Source: Lutibacter sp. (GTDB lineage: Bacteria; Bacteroidota; Bacteroidia; Flavobacteriales; Flavobacteriaceae). Taken from it: 42,623 nucleotides of DNA. Shown here in pieces: positions 33,326 to 42,497 of this stretch; the stretch's first letter is position 1, and each line of letters starts with the position of its first letter. The notes beneath the pieces were generated by a model. The model saw only the letters and a program-made list of their open reading frames with translations, ran no database searches and was not told the DNA's origin. The stretch is taken from NCBI RefSeq assembly GCF_021647475.1, contig NZ_JAKIUR010000024.1:1-42623 (forward strand). Direction: 5' to 3'. A program made the position numbers and the translations under genes.

Positions 33326-36300
33326 TTGAAAAATTTGATTAACATACAAGTTAAATTACATCAGTTTATTAAAAAATATTACTTTAATAAACTGATTAAA
33401 GGACTATTATTATTTTTTACCATAGGTTTACTATATTTTATTTTTACCTTATTTGTTGAATCTGTTTTATGGTTATCTCCTCTACTAAGAACTATTTTAT
33501 TTTGGATTTTTATAGCTGTGGCGTTATTATTAGTAATTGTTTTTATTGCAATTCCTATTGCTAAATTAATTGGTTTAAAAGATGGTATTTCAGAAGAAAA
33601 TGCATCTAAAATTATTGGAAATTATTTTCCTGAAGTTAGTGATAAACTACTTAATATGTTGCAGTTACAAAAGTTAAATCAACATAATGAACTTATTGAA
33701 GCAAGTATAGAACAGCGTTCAAAACAATTGCAAATAATTCCTTTTAAAAAAGCAATTCATTTTTCAACCAATAAAAAATACTTAAAGTACGCTATTTTTC
33801 CACTTTTAATTTCTGGAGTAATTTATTTAACAGGAAATAGCTCTTCTTTTAATCAAAGTTTTAAACGAGTAGTACATTACAACACAATCTATAAAAAACC
33901 TGCACCTTTTCAATTTAAAATTTTAAACAAATCATTAACAGTTGTAGAGGGAAATCCTTTAAAAATTGAAATGAAAATTGTTGGAAATGCTATTCCTAAT
34001 GAAGCCGTTATTTCCTTTGCAAATGAAAATTATTATTTAGTTAATAAAGGGTTTGGAAAATTTGAATATACTTTTTCTAAAATCAATACCTCTTTTAATT
34101 TTCATTTTAAAGCAAATAATTTTAATTCTCAACTATTTAATGTGAAAAGCCTTGCAAAGCCAAGTATAATAGATATGAAAATGGTTATAAAGTATCCAAG
34201 TTATACTAGCAAAAAAAATGAAGTTATTGCTAATACAGGAAATGTAATTGTACCAGAAGGAACACAAATATTTTGGCAAATAAATACTCAAAAAACAGAC
34301 ACAGTTAGTTTTTTCGAAAAGGATAAAAAATATAATTTTACACAGAACACTAGAGATTATTTTAGTTTTAGTAAAAAAATTAATAGCGATTTTGGTTATA
34401 AAATATCAGTTTCAAATGAGCAATTATACAATTATGAATTTTTAAATTATACTATTAAGGTAATTAAAGATGAATTCCCAAAAATCACGGTTGCTTCGGA
34501 TTTAGATTCAGTGAGTAGAGGTCCTATTCAATTTGCTGGGCAAGTTAGTGATGATTATAAAGTAAGTAAATTACAGCTAGTTTATTATGCTACAGACAAG
34601 CCTAATTTACATTATAAAACTCCAATTCAAATTTCAAAAAATAGCATTTCTGACTTTTATTATATTTTTCCAACTCTTGAAAATTTAATAAAAGGTAAAA
34701 ATTACAATATCTATTTTGAAGTGTTTGATAATGATGCCGTAAACGGTAGTAAAAAAACAAAGAGTAAACTTTTTACTTACTATATAAAAACCAAAGAAGA
34801 AGTTCAACAAGAAATTATTGAAGAGCAGCAAAATAATTTAAATAGTTTTTCAAATACGTTATTAAAAAATAAAAATAACAATCAAGAACTGGAAAAATTT
34901 AAAAAAGAAATTGAAAATAAACCCAACATTAATTGGGAAGATTCTAATTTATTAAAGCAATTTTTAAAAAGACAAAATAACTACTTAAATCAATTTTTAA
35001 AACAAACCAATCAAATTGATAACAATCTTAAAAATGAAGATGTCAAACCTGTTAATAAGGATAAAAAAGAAGCTTTAAAGAAACGAATTGAGGAAACTAA
35101 AAAATTACTTGAGCAGCAAAAAATACTCAATGAGTTGAATAAATTAACAGATAAATTTAAAAAAGAAGATTTATTAAAAAAGCTAAAAGAATTAACCCAA
35201 AAAAGCAAACGAAACAAGCAAAGTTTAGAACGATTATTAGAATTAACAAAACGATTTTATGTAGAGCAAAAATCTAATCAAATTAGTGAAAAACTTAAAC
35301 AGCTTTCTGAGAATCAAACTAAACTAGCAAAAGAGAAATTAAAGGATAGTAGCGTAACCAAACAAAAAAACATTAATAATAAATTTGATAAAATTGAAAG
35401 AGAATTAAAAGAACTACATCAACAAAATCAGCAATTAAATCGCCCTATGAAATTAGCTGAATACAAAGAAGTAGCTTCTGAAATAAATAAAAACACTAAA
35501 AAAGCAGCACAACAATTGCAAAATAAAGATAGTAATGCTGCTAAAAGTCAAAAGTCTGCCGCACGTAAAATGAAAGAATTATCCGATAAAATGCAAAGCA
35601 GCATGGAAGCCATGCAAGGTGAACAAATTGATGAGAATATTGATGATTTAAGAAAAATAGTAGATAATTTATTAGAATTTTCTTTTATGCAAGAAAACCT
35701 ATATAAAGCCTCTTCGGTTATCGATAATAAGCATCCTAATTATCCTAAAAACATAAGAAAACAACAAACCTTAAAAGAATATTTTAACCATATTGATGAT
35801 AGTTTGTACGTGCTTTCTTTACGGATGGTAAAAATGAAAAGCACCATTCAAACTGAAGTTTCAAATACTCATTTTTATTTAGATCAAGCGTTAAGTGATT
35901 TTTCAGATAATAATTTTGACAACGGAATTTCCGACCAACGTTTTGTAATTACTTCCGTTAATAATTTAGCAAATATGTTAAGTCAATTATTAGAAAGTTT
36001 AATGAATGCTTCACCTAGTTTTGGAAAAGGAAAATCTGGAAGTCAAGAATTTAGTTTGCCGGATATTATAAAAAAACAAGGCGATTTAATTAAAAAATTA
36101 GGGGATAATAAAGGTGGAAAGAAAAAAGGGCAGCAAGGAAATAAGGTGGAGCAAGGAGAAAATGGAAATCAAAATGAACAAAGAAATGCTGAACTATATG
36201 AAATTTATAAACAACAAGCTTTTCTTAAAGAAATGCTTTCGCAACTATTAAAAAACAATAATTCTAAATTAGGAAAAGGAAGCAATCCTTCTAAAAAAAT

Positions 36301-36592
36301 GGAAGAATTAGAACAAGAAATGCTTCGCAATGGAATTACAAAAAATGCAATTCAAAAAATGAAGGAGATTAAACAAGAATTGTTAAAATTAGAAGATGCG
36401 TTAAAAGAACAGGGAAAAGATTCTAAAAGAGCTTCAAAATCAGGAAATCAATATTTAAAGTCAAAACCTATTCAAAACCTAAATTTTAAAAAGGAGTATT
36501 TTAATAATAATGAAATTTTAAACAGACAATCCTTACCTTTGCGCACAATTTATAAGAAAAAGGTAAACGCATACTTTAAAACTAATAATTAA
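33326..36592 (+). CDS. DUF4175 family large membrane protein
   Basis: A 1088-residue protein. Membrane helices lie near residues 24-46, 51-75 and 153-170; a beta-rich periplasmic-like region follows (~190-490), then long Lys/Glu/Gln-rich coiled coils (~500-800) and a Gly/Lys/Gln-rich low-complexity segment (~925-960). This is the DUF4175 layout found across Bacteroidota; function unknown. The start is TTG: the next in-frame Met (~residue 112) would lose the first two helices. ybeY begins 5 bp after its stop. Confidence 0.85.
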   Translation: MKNLINIQVKLHQFIKKYYFNKLIKGLLLFFTIGLLYFIFTLFVESVLWLSPLLRTILFWIFIAVALLLVIVFIAIPIAKLIGLKDGISEENASKIIGNYFPEVSDKLLNMLQLQKLNQHNELIEASIEQRSKQLQIIPFKKAIHFSTNKKYLKYAIFPLLISGVIYLTGNSSSFNQSFKRVVHYNTIYKKPAPFQFKILNKSLTVVEGNPLKIEMKIVGNAIPNEAVISFANENYYLVNKGFGKFEYTFSKINTSFNFHFKANNFNSQLFNVKSLAKPSIIDMKMVIKYPSYTSKKNEVIANTGNVIVPEGTQIFWQINTQKTDTVSFFEKDKKYNFTQNTRDYFSFSKKINSDFGYKISVSNEQLYNYEFLNYTIKVIKDEFPKITVASDLDSVSRGPIQFAGQVSDDYKVSKLQLVYYATDKPNLHYKTPIQISKNSISDFYYIFPTLENLIKGKNYNIYFEVFDNDAVNGSKKTKSKLFTYYIKTKEEVQQEIIEEQQNNLNSFSNTLLKNKNNNQELEKFKKEIENKPNINWEDSNLLKQFLKRQNNYLNQFLKQTNQIDNNLKNEDVKPVNKDKKEALKKRIEETKKLLEQQKILNELNKLTDKFKKEDLLKKLKELTQKSKRNKQSLERLLELTKRFYVEQKSNQISEKLKQLSENQTKLAKEKLKDSSVTKQKNINNKFDKIERELKELHQQNQQLNRPMKLAEYKEVASEINKNTKKAAQQLQNKDSNAAKSQKSAARKMKELSDKMQSSMEAMQGEQIDENIDDLRKIVDNLLEFSFMQENLYKASSVIDNKHPNYPKNIRKQQTLKEYFNHIDDSLYVLSLRMVKMKSTIQTEVSNTHFYLDQALSDFSDNNFDNGISDQRFVITSVNNLANMLSQLLESLMNASPSFGKGKSGSQEFSLPDIIKKQGDLIKKLGDNKGGKKKGQQGNKVEQGENGNQNEQRNAELYEIYKQQAFLKEMLSQLLKNNNSKLGKGSNPSKKMEELEQEMLRNGITKNAIQKMKEIKQELLKLEDALKEQGKDSKRASKSGNQYLKSKPIQNLNFKKEYFNNNEILNRQSLPLRTIYKKKVNAYFKTNN

Positions 36593-36597
36593 ACAGT

Positions 36598-37008
36598 ATG
36601 ATTATTTTCAATTACGAAACAGATTTTAAACTAAAAAATGAAGAAAAAATTAGGATTTGGATTTCATCATGTATTATAGATTATGGTTTTAAAGAAGGTG
36701 AAATCAATTATATTTTTTGTGATGATACGTATCTGCTTAAATTGAATACAGAGTTTTTAAAACACAATACTTTAACCGATATTATAAGTTTTGATTATAC
36801 CTTAGGTAAAGAAATTTCTGGCGATATATTTATTTCTGTTGAACGTGTTAAGGAAAACGCAAGTAAATACTCACAAAGTATTGATAACGAGTTAAATAGA
36901 GTAATAATTCATGGAGTTTTGCATTATATTGGTTTTAAAGATAAAAATACTGAAGATGCTGAAAATATGAGAGCTCAAGAAGAGAGGTGTTTAAAAAAAT
37001 TAAATTAA
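36598..37008 (+). CDS. ybeY: Endoribonuclease YbeY (16S rRNA 3'-end maturation)
   Basis: A 136-residue YbeY/UPF0054 protein. The metal-binding signature reads HGVLHYIGFKD at 105-115, so the ligands would be H105, H109 and D115; in E. coli YbeY the third is histidine (HGxLHLxGYDH). I believe the Asp form followed by Lys is usual in Bacteroidota. R-rich N-terminal motif and GDIFIS (~75-80) are also typical. Acts with RNase R in ribosome quality control. A parS-like site starts 2 bp after its stop. Confidence 0.93.
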   Translation: MIIFNYETDFKLKNEEKIRIWISSCIIDYGFKEGEINYIFCDDTYLLKLNTEFLKHNTLTDIISFDYTLGKEISGDIFISVERVKENASKYSQSIDNELNRVIIHGVLHYIGFKDKNTEDAENMRAQEERCLKKLN

Positions 37009-37009
37009 T

Positions 37010-37025
37010 TGTTCCACGTGGAACT
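37010..37025. promoter_or_regulatory. parS-like ParB-binding site (upstream of mnmG)
   Basis: TGTTCCACGTGGAACT contains the perfect 14-bp palindrome GTTCCACGTGGAAC, differing from the parS consensus TGTTCCACGTGGAACA only at the last base. It starts 2 bp after the ybeY stop and ends 15 bp before the mnmG ATG. Confidence 0.8.
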
Positions 37026-37039
37026 TTATTTTTAGGAAT

Positions 37040-38911
37040 ATGTTTAGTACAGTTTATGATGTAATAGTTGTTGGTGGTGGTCATGCGGGTGCAGAAGCAG
37101 CTGCGGCAAGTGCTAATTTAGGAGTCAAAACACTATTAATAACTATGAACCTTCAAAATATTGCTCAAATGAGTTGTAATCCTGCTATGGGTGGAATTGC
37201 AAAAGGTCAAATTGTTAGAGAGATAGATGCATTAGGTGGCTATAGTGCAATTGTTACCGATAAAACAGCTATTCAATTTAAAATGTTGAATAAATCTAAA
37301 GGTCCGGCTATGTGGAGTCCAAGAGCTCAAAGTGATCGAATGCGATTTTCAGAAACTTGGAGAAATATGTTAGAGCAAACTGATAACTTAGATTTTTATC
37401 AGGAAATGGTTACAGGATTATTATTTGAGAATGATAAAATTATCGGAGTTAAAACTGCTTTAGGAATTGAAATAAAATCGAAAACAGTTATTATAACTGC
37501 TGGTACTTTTTTAAATGGTTTAATTCATATAGGAAATAAATCTTTTGGAGGCGGTAGAGCAGGTGAAAGTGCTGCAATAGGAATTACAGAAGATTTGGTC
37601 AAAAAAGGATTTGAATCTGGTAGAATGAAAACAGGAACACCACCACGAGTTGATGCACGTTCTTTGGATTTTTCTAAAATGATTGAGCAACCTGGAGATG
37701 AACATCCTGAAAAATTTTCTTATTTAAAAACAACAACTGCTTTAAAAGAACAACGTTCTTGTTATATGAGTTATACTTCGTTAGAAGTTCATAATTTATT
37801 GCGTGAAGGTTTTGATAGATCGCCAATGTTTAATGGTAGAATTAAAAGTGTAGGCCCAAGATATTGTCCTTCTATTGAAGATAAAATTGATCGTTTTGCT
37901 ACTAAAGATAGACATCAAATTTTTGTGGAACCTGAAGGATGGAATACTATAGAAATTTATGTAAATGGTTTTTCAACTTCTTTACCTGAAGATGTTCAAG
38001 ATAAAGCATTACGTAAAGTAGCAGGTTTTGAAAAGGTAAAGTTTTTAAGATATGGTTATGCTATTGAATATGATTATTTTCCACCAACACAACTCACTAA
38101 TACTTTAGAAACAAAGCTGATTGAGAATTTATATTTTGCAGGTCAAATTAATGGAACTACGGGTTATGAAGAAGCGGCGGCTCAAGGTTTAATGGCAGGA
38201 ATAAATGCAGCATTAAAAGTTCAAAATAAAGCTCCTTTTATCTTAAAACGAAATGAAGCTTATATAGGAGTTTTAATCGATGACTTAATTATTAAAGGTA
38301 CTGAAGAGCCTTATAGAATGTTTACGTCTCGTGCTGAATATCGAACTTTATTACGACAAGATAATGCCGATTTAAGATTAACTCCGTTAGCTTTTAAATT
38401 AGGTTTAGCGTCTAAAGAACGAATGGATCGGGTTATTGAAAAACAAGAAAAAACAGATTTATTTGTTAAGTTTTTGAAAGAAACAAGTGTTAAACCAGAT
38501 GAAATAAATCCAATTTTAGAAGCTAACAATTCGGCTAGTATTAGTCAATCTATGAAGCTATTTAAAATTGCTGCTCGTCCTCAATTAAACTTTGAAGACA
38601 TTCAAAAAATTAAAAGTGTAACCTTATTTGTTACTGAATATAATTTAGATAATGAAGTAATTGAACAAACGGAAATTCATGTAAAATATGCCGGTTATAT
38701 TGAAAAAGAAAAAAACCAAGCTGATAAGTTAAACCGATTAGAAAATGTTCCAATTCCTACTAATTTTAATTACGAAAAAGTAAAATCTTTATCCATAGAA
38801 GCAAGGCAAAAATTAACTAAAATAAAACCGGCAACTATTTCACAAGCAAGTAGAATTAGTGGTGTTTCACCAAGTGATGTTTCTGTTTTATTAGTATATA
38901 TGGGAAGATAA
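37040..38911 (+). CDS. mnmG: tRNA uridine-5-carboxymethylaminomethyl modification enzyme MnmG
   Basis: A 623-residue FAD enzyme that, with MnmE, installs the cmnm5 group on the wobble uridine of certain tRNAs. The dinucleotide-binding motif is VGGGHAGAEAA (~11-21); NPAMGGIAKGQIVREIDALG (~47-66), KTGTPPRVD and GTTGYEEAAAQG (~375-386) are MnmG signatures. Full length. Formerly gidA, classically near the replication origin; here parS-like palindromes lie on both sides. Confidence 0.98.
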   Translation: MFSTVYDVIVVGGGHAGAEAAAASANLGVKTLLITMNLQNIAQMSCNPAMGGIAKGQIVREIDALGGYSAIVTDKTAIQFKMLNKSKGPAMWSPRAQSDRMRFSETWRNMLEQTDNLDFYQEMVTGLLFENDKIIGVKTALGIEIKSKTVIITAGTFLNGLIHIGNKSFGGGRAGESAAIGITEDLVKKGFESGRMKTGTPPRVDARSLDFSKMIEQPGDEHPEKFSYLKTTTALKEQRSCYMSYTSLEVHNLLREGFDRSPMFNGRIKSVGPRYCPSIEDKIDRFATKDRHQIFVEPEGWNTIEIYVNGFSTSLPEDVQDKALRKVAGFEKVKFLRYGYAIEYDYFPPTQLTNTLETKLIENLYFAGQINGTTGYEEAAAQGLMAGINAALKVQNKAPFILKRNEAYIGVLIDDLIIKGTEEPYRMFTSRAEYRTLLRQDNADLRLTPLAFKLGLASKERMDRVIEKQEKTDLFVKFLKETSVKPDEINPILEANNSASISQSMKLFKIAARPQLNFEDIQKIKSVTLFVTEYNLDNEVIEQTEIHVKYAGYIEKEKNQADKLNRLENVPIPTNFNYEKVKSLSIEARQKLTKIKPATISQASRISGVSPSDVSVLLVYMGR

Positions 38912-38919
38912 AATTAATG

Positions 38920-38935
38920 TGTTCCACGTGAAACA
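38920..38935. promoter_or_regulatory. parS-like ParB-binding site (downstream of mnmG)
   Basis: TGTTCCACGTGAAACA is an exact match to the classical parS consensus TGTTNCACGTGAAACA. It starts 9 bp after the mnmG stop. Confidence 0.85.
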
Positions 38936-38983
38936 TATTAGTATAGTAGCTTAATTTTGATAACATTATTTATAAAAATTGAT

Positions 38984-39547
38984 ATGATTAAAAGAATTCT
39001 ATTTTCAATATTAACATGGTTTTTGGTTTGTAATTTACAAAGTTGTATTCCTGTTAAAACAGTTAAAAGCATCCCTACATATAAAATTGTTAAAGCCAAA
39101 TCACACTCAAAAAAGAAAGATAAAAAATATACTAAATTTGTTTTCTTAAATAAAAAACATGCTTCAAACTTTGTTCAGTTTTTAGAGAAGAATTATAAAG
39201 TTTTTAGATATAAAGGAAGAATATATTTTACAGATAATGTATTAAGATCAACTAATAAAAACTTTAATTTAACTGTTTATTTTACAGTTAATGAAAGTAA
39301 ATATATTTCTTTAGTTAATCTGTTTTCAAAAGACAGAAAAGATTCTTTTGATCCAGGTTATAATAAAGATTTAGATGAACTGGTTCAAACAGGTCATGTT
39401 TATAATTTTATTGAAATAACAGTTACCGATGATGGAAATGAGGATTATTTAAAAGAAGGTTCAAAGTTTAAAAATGAACTATATTCTTTTTTAGATAATT
39501 TAAGAATTCAGTATAATATATATTTAAGTCAAAATCCATTTAATTGA
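38984..39547 (+). CDS. Lipoprotein of unknown function downstream of mnmG
   Basis: A 187-residue protein from ATG 38984, chosen because it begins a good signal peptide (MIKRILFSILTWFLVCNLQSC) with the lipobox cysteine at residue 21; a TTG at 38957 would add nine residues in front. The mature domain is small, Lys- and Tyr-rich and ends QYNIYLSQNPFN. No family recognised. Its stop overlaps the next gene's TTG by 4 bp (TTGA), so translation is coupled to the methyltransferase. Confidence 0.8.
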   Translation: MIKRILFSILTWFLVCNLQSCIPVKTVKSIPTYKIVKAKSHSKKKDKKYTKFVFLNKKHASNFVQFLEKNYKVFRYKGRIYFTDNVLRSTNKNFNLTVYFTVNESKYISLVNLFSKDRKDSFDPGYNKDLDELVQTGHVYNFIEITVTDDGNEDYLKEGSKFKNELYSFLDNLRIQYNIYLSQNPFN

Positions 39548-40392
39548 AAACAAAAAATAATAGCTATTTATCGTGTAAAGATTATTTAGTATCTAATGAA
39601 AAATTCGATTTAGTTTATAATAAAGAACTAGATATGTTAGAAACAACTCCTGTTCCTAGTTTAGATAAATTATCTTCTTATTACAAAAGCGAAGAATATA
39701 TTTCTCATACCGATGCTTCCAAAACCATATTTGATAAGGTTTATCAACTTGTAAAAAAAATAAACATAAAGCACAAGTTAAATGTAATTAATTTGCTTCC
39801 AAAAGAAGAAAAAAAACTTCTAGATATTGGGTGTGGTACAGGTGATTTTTTAGTAGCTTGTAAAAAAAATAACTATAAGATTTTTGGAGTAGAGCCAAAT
39901 GAAAAAGCAAATAAAATTGCAACTAAAAAAATAGGAGAGTCTGTTTATAAAAACTTAGATGATATTAATGAATCTAAATTTGATGTAATTACCTTATGGC
40001 ATGTTTTAGAACACGTTCCAAATCTAGATGATTATATCCTTAAAATTAAAAGTTTATTAAAGCCGAATGCAATTCTAATTATTGCAGTTCCCAATTTTAA
40101 AAGTTTTGATGCAAATTACTATAAACAATATTGGGCAGCTTTTGATGTTCCCAGACATCTTTGGCATTTTTCTAAAAAATCAGTACAATCTATTTTCTTA
40201 AAACATCAAATAAACCTAGTTAAAATTCTTCCTATGAAATTTGATGCTTATTATGTTGCTTTATTAAGCGAAAAAAATAAATCTAAAAAATCAAATTTTA
40301 TAAAAGCTTTTTTTGTGGGTTGCTGGTCAAATTTTAAAGCTATTCGTTCTAAAGAGTATTCTTCATTAATATATGTGTTAAAAAACGAATAA
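39544..40392 (+). CDS. Class I SAM-dependent methyltransferase with N-terminal extension
   Basis: A 282-residue methyltransferase. The ~85-residue N-terminal extension begins SYLSCKDYLVSNEKFDLVY and includes YYKSEEYISHTD, typical of a flavobacterial methyltransferase-11 subgroup. Motif I is LDIGCGTG (93-100), followed by VEPNEKA and FDVITLWHVLEHV (~143-155). Ends EYSSLIYVLKNE. The start is TTG, overlapping the upstream stop by 4 bp; the next Met (~residue 36) would cut the conserved extension. The substrate is unknown. Confidence 0.86.
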   Translation: MKTKNNSYLSCKDYLVSNEKFDLVYNKELDMLETTPVPSLDKLSSYYKSEEYISHTDASKTIFDKVYQLVKKINIKHKLNVINLLPKEEKKLLDIGCGTGDFLVACKKNNYKIFGVEPNEKANKIATKKIGESVYKNLDDINESKFDVITLWHVLEHVPNLDDYILKIKSLLKPNAILIIAVPNFKSFDANYYKQYWAAFDVPRHLWHFSKKSVQSIFLKHQINLVKILPMKFDAYYVALLSEKNKSKKSNFIKAFFVGCWSNFKAIRSKEYSSLIYVLKNE

Positions 40393-40621
40393 AAACCATT
40401 TTAAAGCCTTTTAAAAGAGTTTTATGGATTAAATCAATAGAATATATTTATAATTTTTTTAAATCCGCGAAAACAGTTTTAATCAAGTCGCTTTTAATAA
40501 AATATCTTTATAATAAATTTAATTTGAATAAATAAAAACAATACTATAAATTTCTGGGTTATTACTAAGTTTTTGTTTTTATATTCGCACCGATTTAATT
40601 TTACCAAAAAGAAATATAAAA

Positions 40622-41143
40622 ATGAAAAAATTAGTATTACTTGCTTTTGCAATTATGTTAGCATCTTGTAACCAAACAAAAATTGGTTATGTAAATGTTG
40701 AAAATTTAATGAAAGATTATAAAGCTACTAAAGTTTTAGAAACACAATTAAAAACTAAACAAGAAAAAATTTCTAAACAATTAGATAGTTTACAAGCACC
40801 TTTTAAAGTTAAAGTTCAAAATTATTATCAACGAGCACAAAAAATGTCGGCTAGTGCAAGAGCTAAAGTTGAAAAAGAATTACAACAACAACAACAAATG
40901 TTGCAATTAAATCAACAACAGGCAGCTAGGCAATTGCAAGATGAAAATAAAACAGAAAGTGAAAAAATAACAAAACGTGTGGATAGTTTGGTTGCCAATT
41001 TTGCTAAAGCTAAAGGATATCAACTGATTTTAGGAACTTCAGGAAACGGAACGGTTATGTATGGTGATACTAAATTAGATGTAACCCATCAAGTATTAGA
41101 TATTTTAAATGCAGATTTTGATAAAAATAGTATAAAACACTGA
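40622..41143 (+). CDS. OmpH/Skp family periplasmic chaperone-like lipoprotein
   Basis: A 173-residue protein with signal peptide and lipobox cysteine at C16 (LASC). The OmpH/Skp domain begins KIGYVNVENLMKDYKATKVL and is mostly an antiparallel coiled coil rich in Lys, Gln and Glu (~45-120, including the run around residues 88-108). The C-terminal strand KGYQLILGTSGNGTVMYG is typical. Skp proteins hold unfolded outer-membrane proteins in the periplasm; a lipid-anchored variant is common in Bacteroidota. Preceded by a 229-bp gap containing TATATTCG at 40580-40587, a near-consensus -7 element. Confidence 0.9.
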   Translation: MKKLVLLAFAIMLASCNQTKIGYVNVENLMKDYKATKVLETQLKTKQEKISKQLDSLQAPFKVKVQNYYQRAQKMSASARAKVEKELQQQQQMLQLNQQQAARQLQDENKTESEKITKRVDSLVANFAKAKGYQLILGTSGNGTVMYGDTKLDVTHQVLDILNADFDKNSIKH

Positions 41144-41157
41144 TAATCAATAAGATA

Positions 41158-41286
41158 AAGCTGTATAAAAAGTATTGAAAACCGTCATCCTGAACTTGTT
41201 TTAGGTTCTCATAATGATTGGTAATCAGAAAGATGAGATTCTGAAACAAGTTCAGAATGACGAAAACTTTACTTTTTAGACAGCCT
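41158..41286 (+). repeat. 129-bp palindromic dispersed repeat, copy 2 (core inverted relative to copy 1)
   Basis: The left flank 41158-41187 matches 18561-18590 at 27 of 30 positions and the right flank 41258-41286 matches 18661-18689 at 28 of 29, both in the same orientation. The 70-bp core 41188-41257 matches copy 1 at 65 of 70 positions only when reverse-complemented, against 48 of 70 directly. It separates the convergent OmpH-like and holB genes. Confidence 0.9.
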
Positions 41287-41303
41287 CATTTTTTAGCCTA
41301 AAT

Positions 41304-42443
41304 TTAACTTTCTTTTTTGTGTAAAAGCCGTGTTAGTTTAATCGATAAATCTAACAAAATAATTTTAGCATTTCCATTACGCTCAATATGGTAAATTGCA
41401 TCATTAAGTTCCTTAGAAATTTCTAAAATATTTGCACTGTGTACAAATGGAGCAAATTTTTCCAATTGAAATCCAGGAGTTTTTGGATTCAAAAAAACTA
41501 AATCTGTAGCACTATAATTCAATAACATTGCCTGTCTAAAAAACTGAATGCAATACTGTAAAAATCGTTTTTGAGTTTCACGACCTGTTTTTGCAATTAA
41601 ATCACTCCAATCAATTAATAATTTAATAACTGAGCTATCTCCTTTTGCTTTAAAAGCAGCTCTAATCCAAGTTATAAACCAAGTTTCAAATTGTTCGTCA
41701 GCGGTATCATTATGTAATAGGTGAAGTGCTTTATTGTAATTGCCATTTACTTGAATGGCAATTTGTTTTGCTATAGAAATATCGGTTCCTTCATTTTTTA
41801 CTAATCCATTTTCAATATCAATTTCTGATAAGGCAGGAAAATATAAAATCTGACATCTCGATTTTATAGTGGCAATTAGTTGCTCTTCTTTTTCAGCAAC
41901 TAACAAAAAGACAGTTTTTTCAGGAGGTTCTTCTAGTAATTTTAATAATTTATTTGCAGCAGAGATATTCATTTTTTCAGCCATCCAAATAATCATTACT
42001 TTAAAACCACCCTCATACGATTTTAGTTTTAAAGCTTTTACAATTTCATCAGCTTCATCAACACCAATTTGACCTTGTTTATTTTCTACACCTAATAATT
42101 GTAACCATTCAAATAAATTTCCATAAGGATTAGTAGTAATAAAATCTCTCCATTCTTTTAAAAAGAAATTACTAACGGGATGCTTTTTAACCGTACTCGT
42201 TGTAGTTACAGGAAACGCAAAATGCAAATCAGGATGCGTTAGTTTCGAACATTTTAATGCACAAGATTTTTTATCATTACCTGTATTGCACAAAATATAT
42301 TGAGCATAAGCAATTGCCATTGGTAAAACGCCACTGCCTTCATTACCAATAAATAATTGTGCGTGTGAAATTCTATCATTTGTAATAGATTTTATCAAAT
42401 GATTTTTTAAATATTCTTGTCCTAATACTTCAGAAAATTCCAT
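41304..42443 (-). CDS. holB: DNA polymerase III subunit delta-prime
   Basis: A 379-residue clamp-loader subunit. The ATG at 42443 (MEFSEVLGQEYLKNHLIKSI) gives the usual N-terminus; an upstream ATG at 42473 would add ten hydrophobic residues and is unlikely. A degenerate P-loop, GNEGSGVLPMA, sits near residues 33-43, and cysteines of the zinc-binding module (C52, C62, C66 region) follow. KLLKLLEEPPEKTVFLLVAEKE and IKSRCQILYF are delta-prime signatures. Only 64 bp separate its start from the ISAs1-like transposase stop. Confidence 0.93.
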   Translation of the reverse strand: MEFSEVLGQEYLKNHLIKSITNDRISHAQLFIGNEGSGVLPMAIAYAQYILCNTGNDKKSCALKCSKLTHPDLHFAFPVTTTSTVKKHPVSNFFLKEWRDFITTNPYGNLFEWLQLLGVENKQGQIGVDEADEIVKALKLKSYEGGFKVMIIWMAEKMNISAANKLLKLLEEPPEKTVFLLVAEKEEQLIATIKSRCQILYFPALSEIDIENGLVKNEGTDISIAKQIAIQVNGNYNKALHLLHNDTADEQFETWFITWIRAAFKAKGDSSVIKLLIDWSDLIAKTGRETQKRFLQYCIQFFRQAMLLNYSATDLVFLNPKTPGFQLEKFAPFVHSANILEISKELNDAIYHIERNGNAKIILLDLSIKLTRLLHKKES

Positions 42444-42497
42444 GATAGCGAATGTAAAAAAAAATTGACACATAACATTTTATTTACAGTTTTTTCT

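Noticed and set aside
40353..40535. A 60-codon open frame running past the end of the methyltransferase, with protein-like Lys/Ile/Leu/Tyr content
   Set aside because: It has no ATG, GTG or TTG start, and the methyltransferase ends in a family-typical SSLIYVLKNE, so a frameshift is unlikely. The composition is what AT-rich DNA gives by chance.
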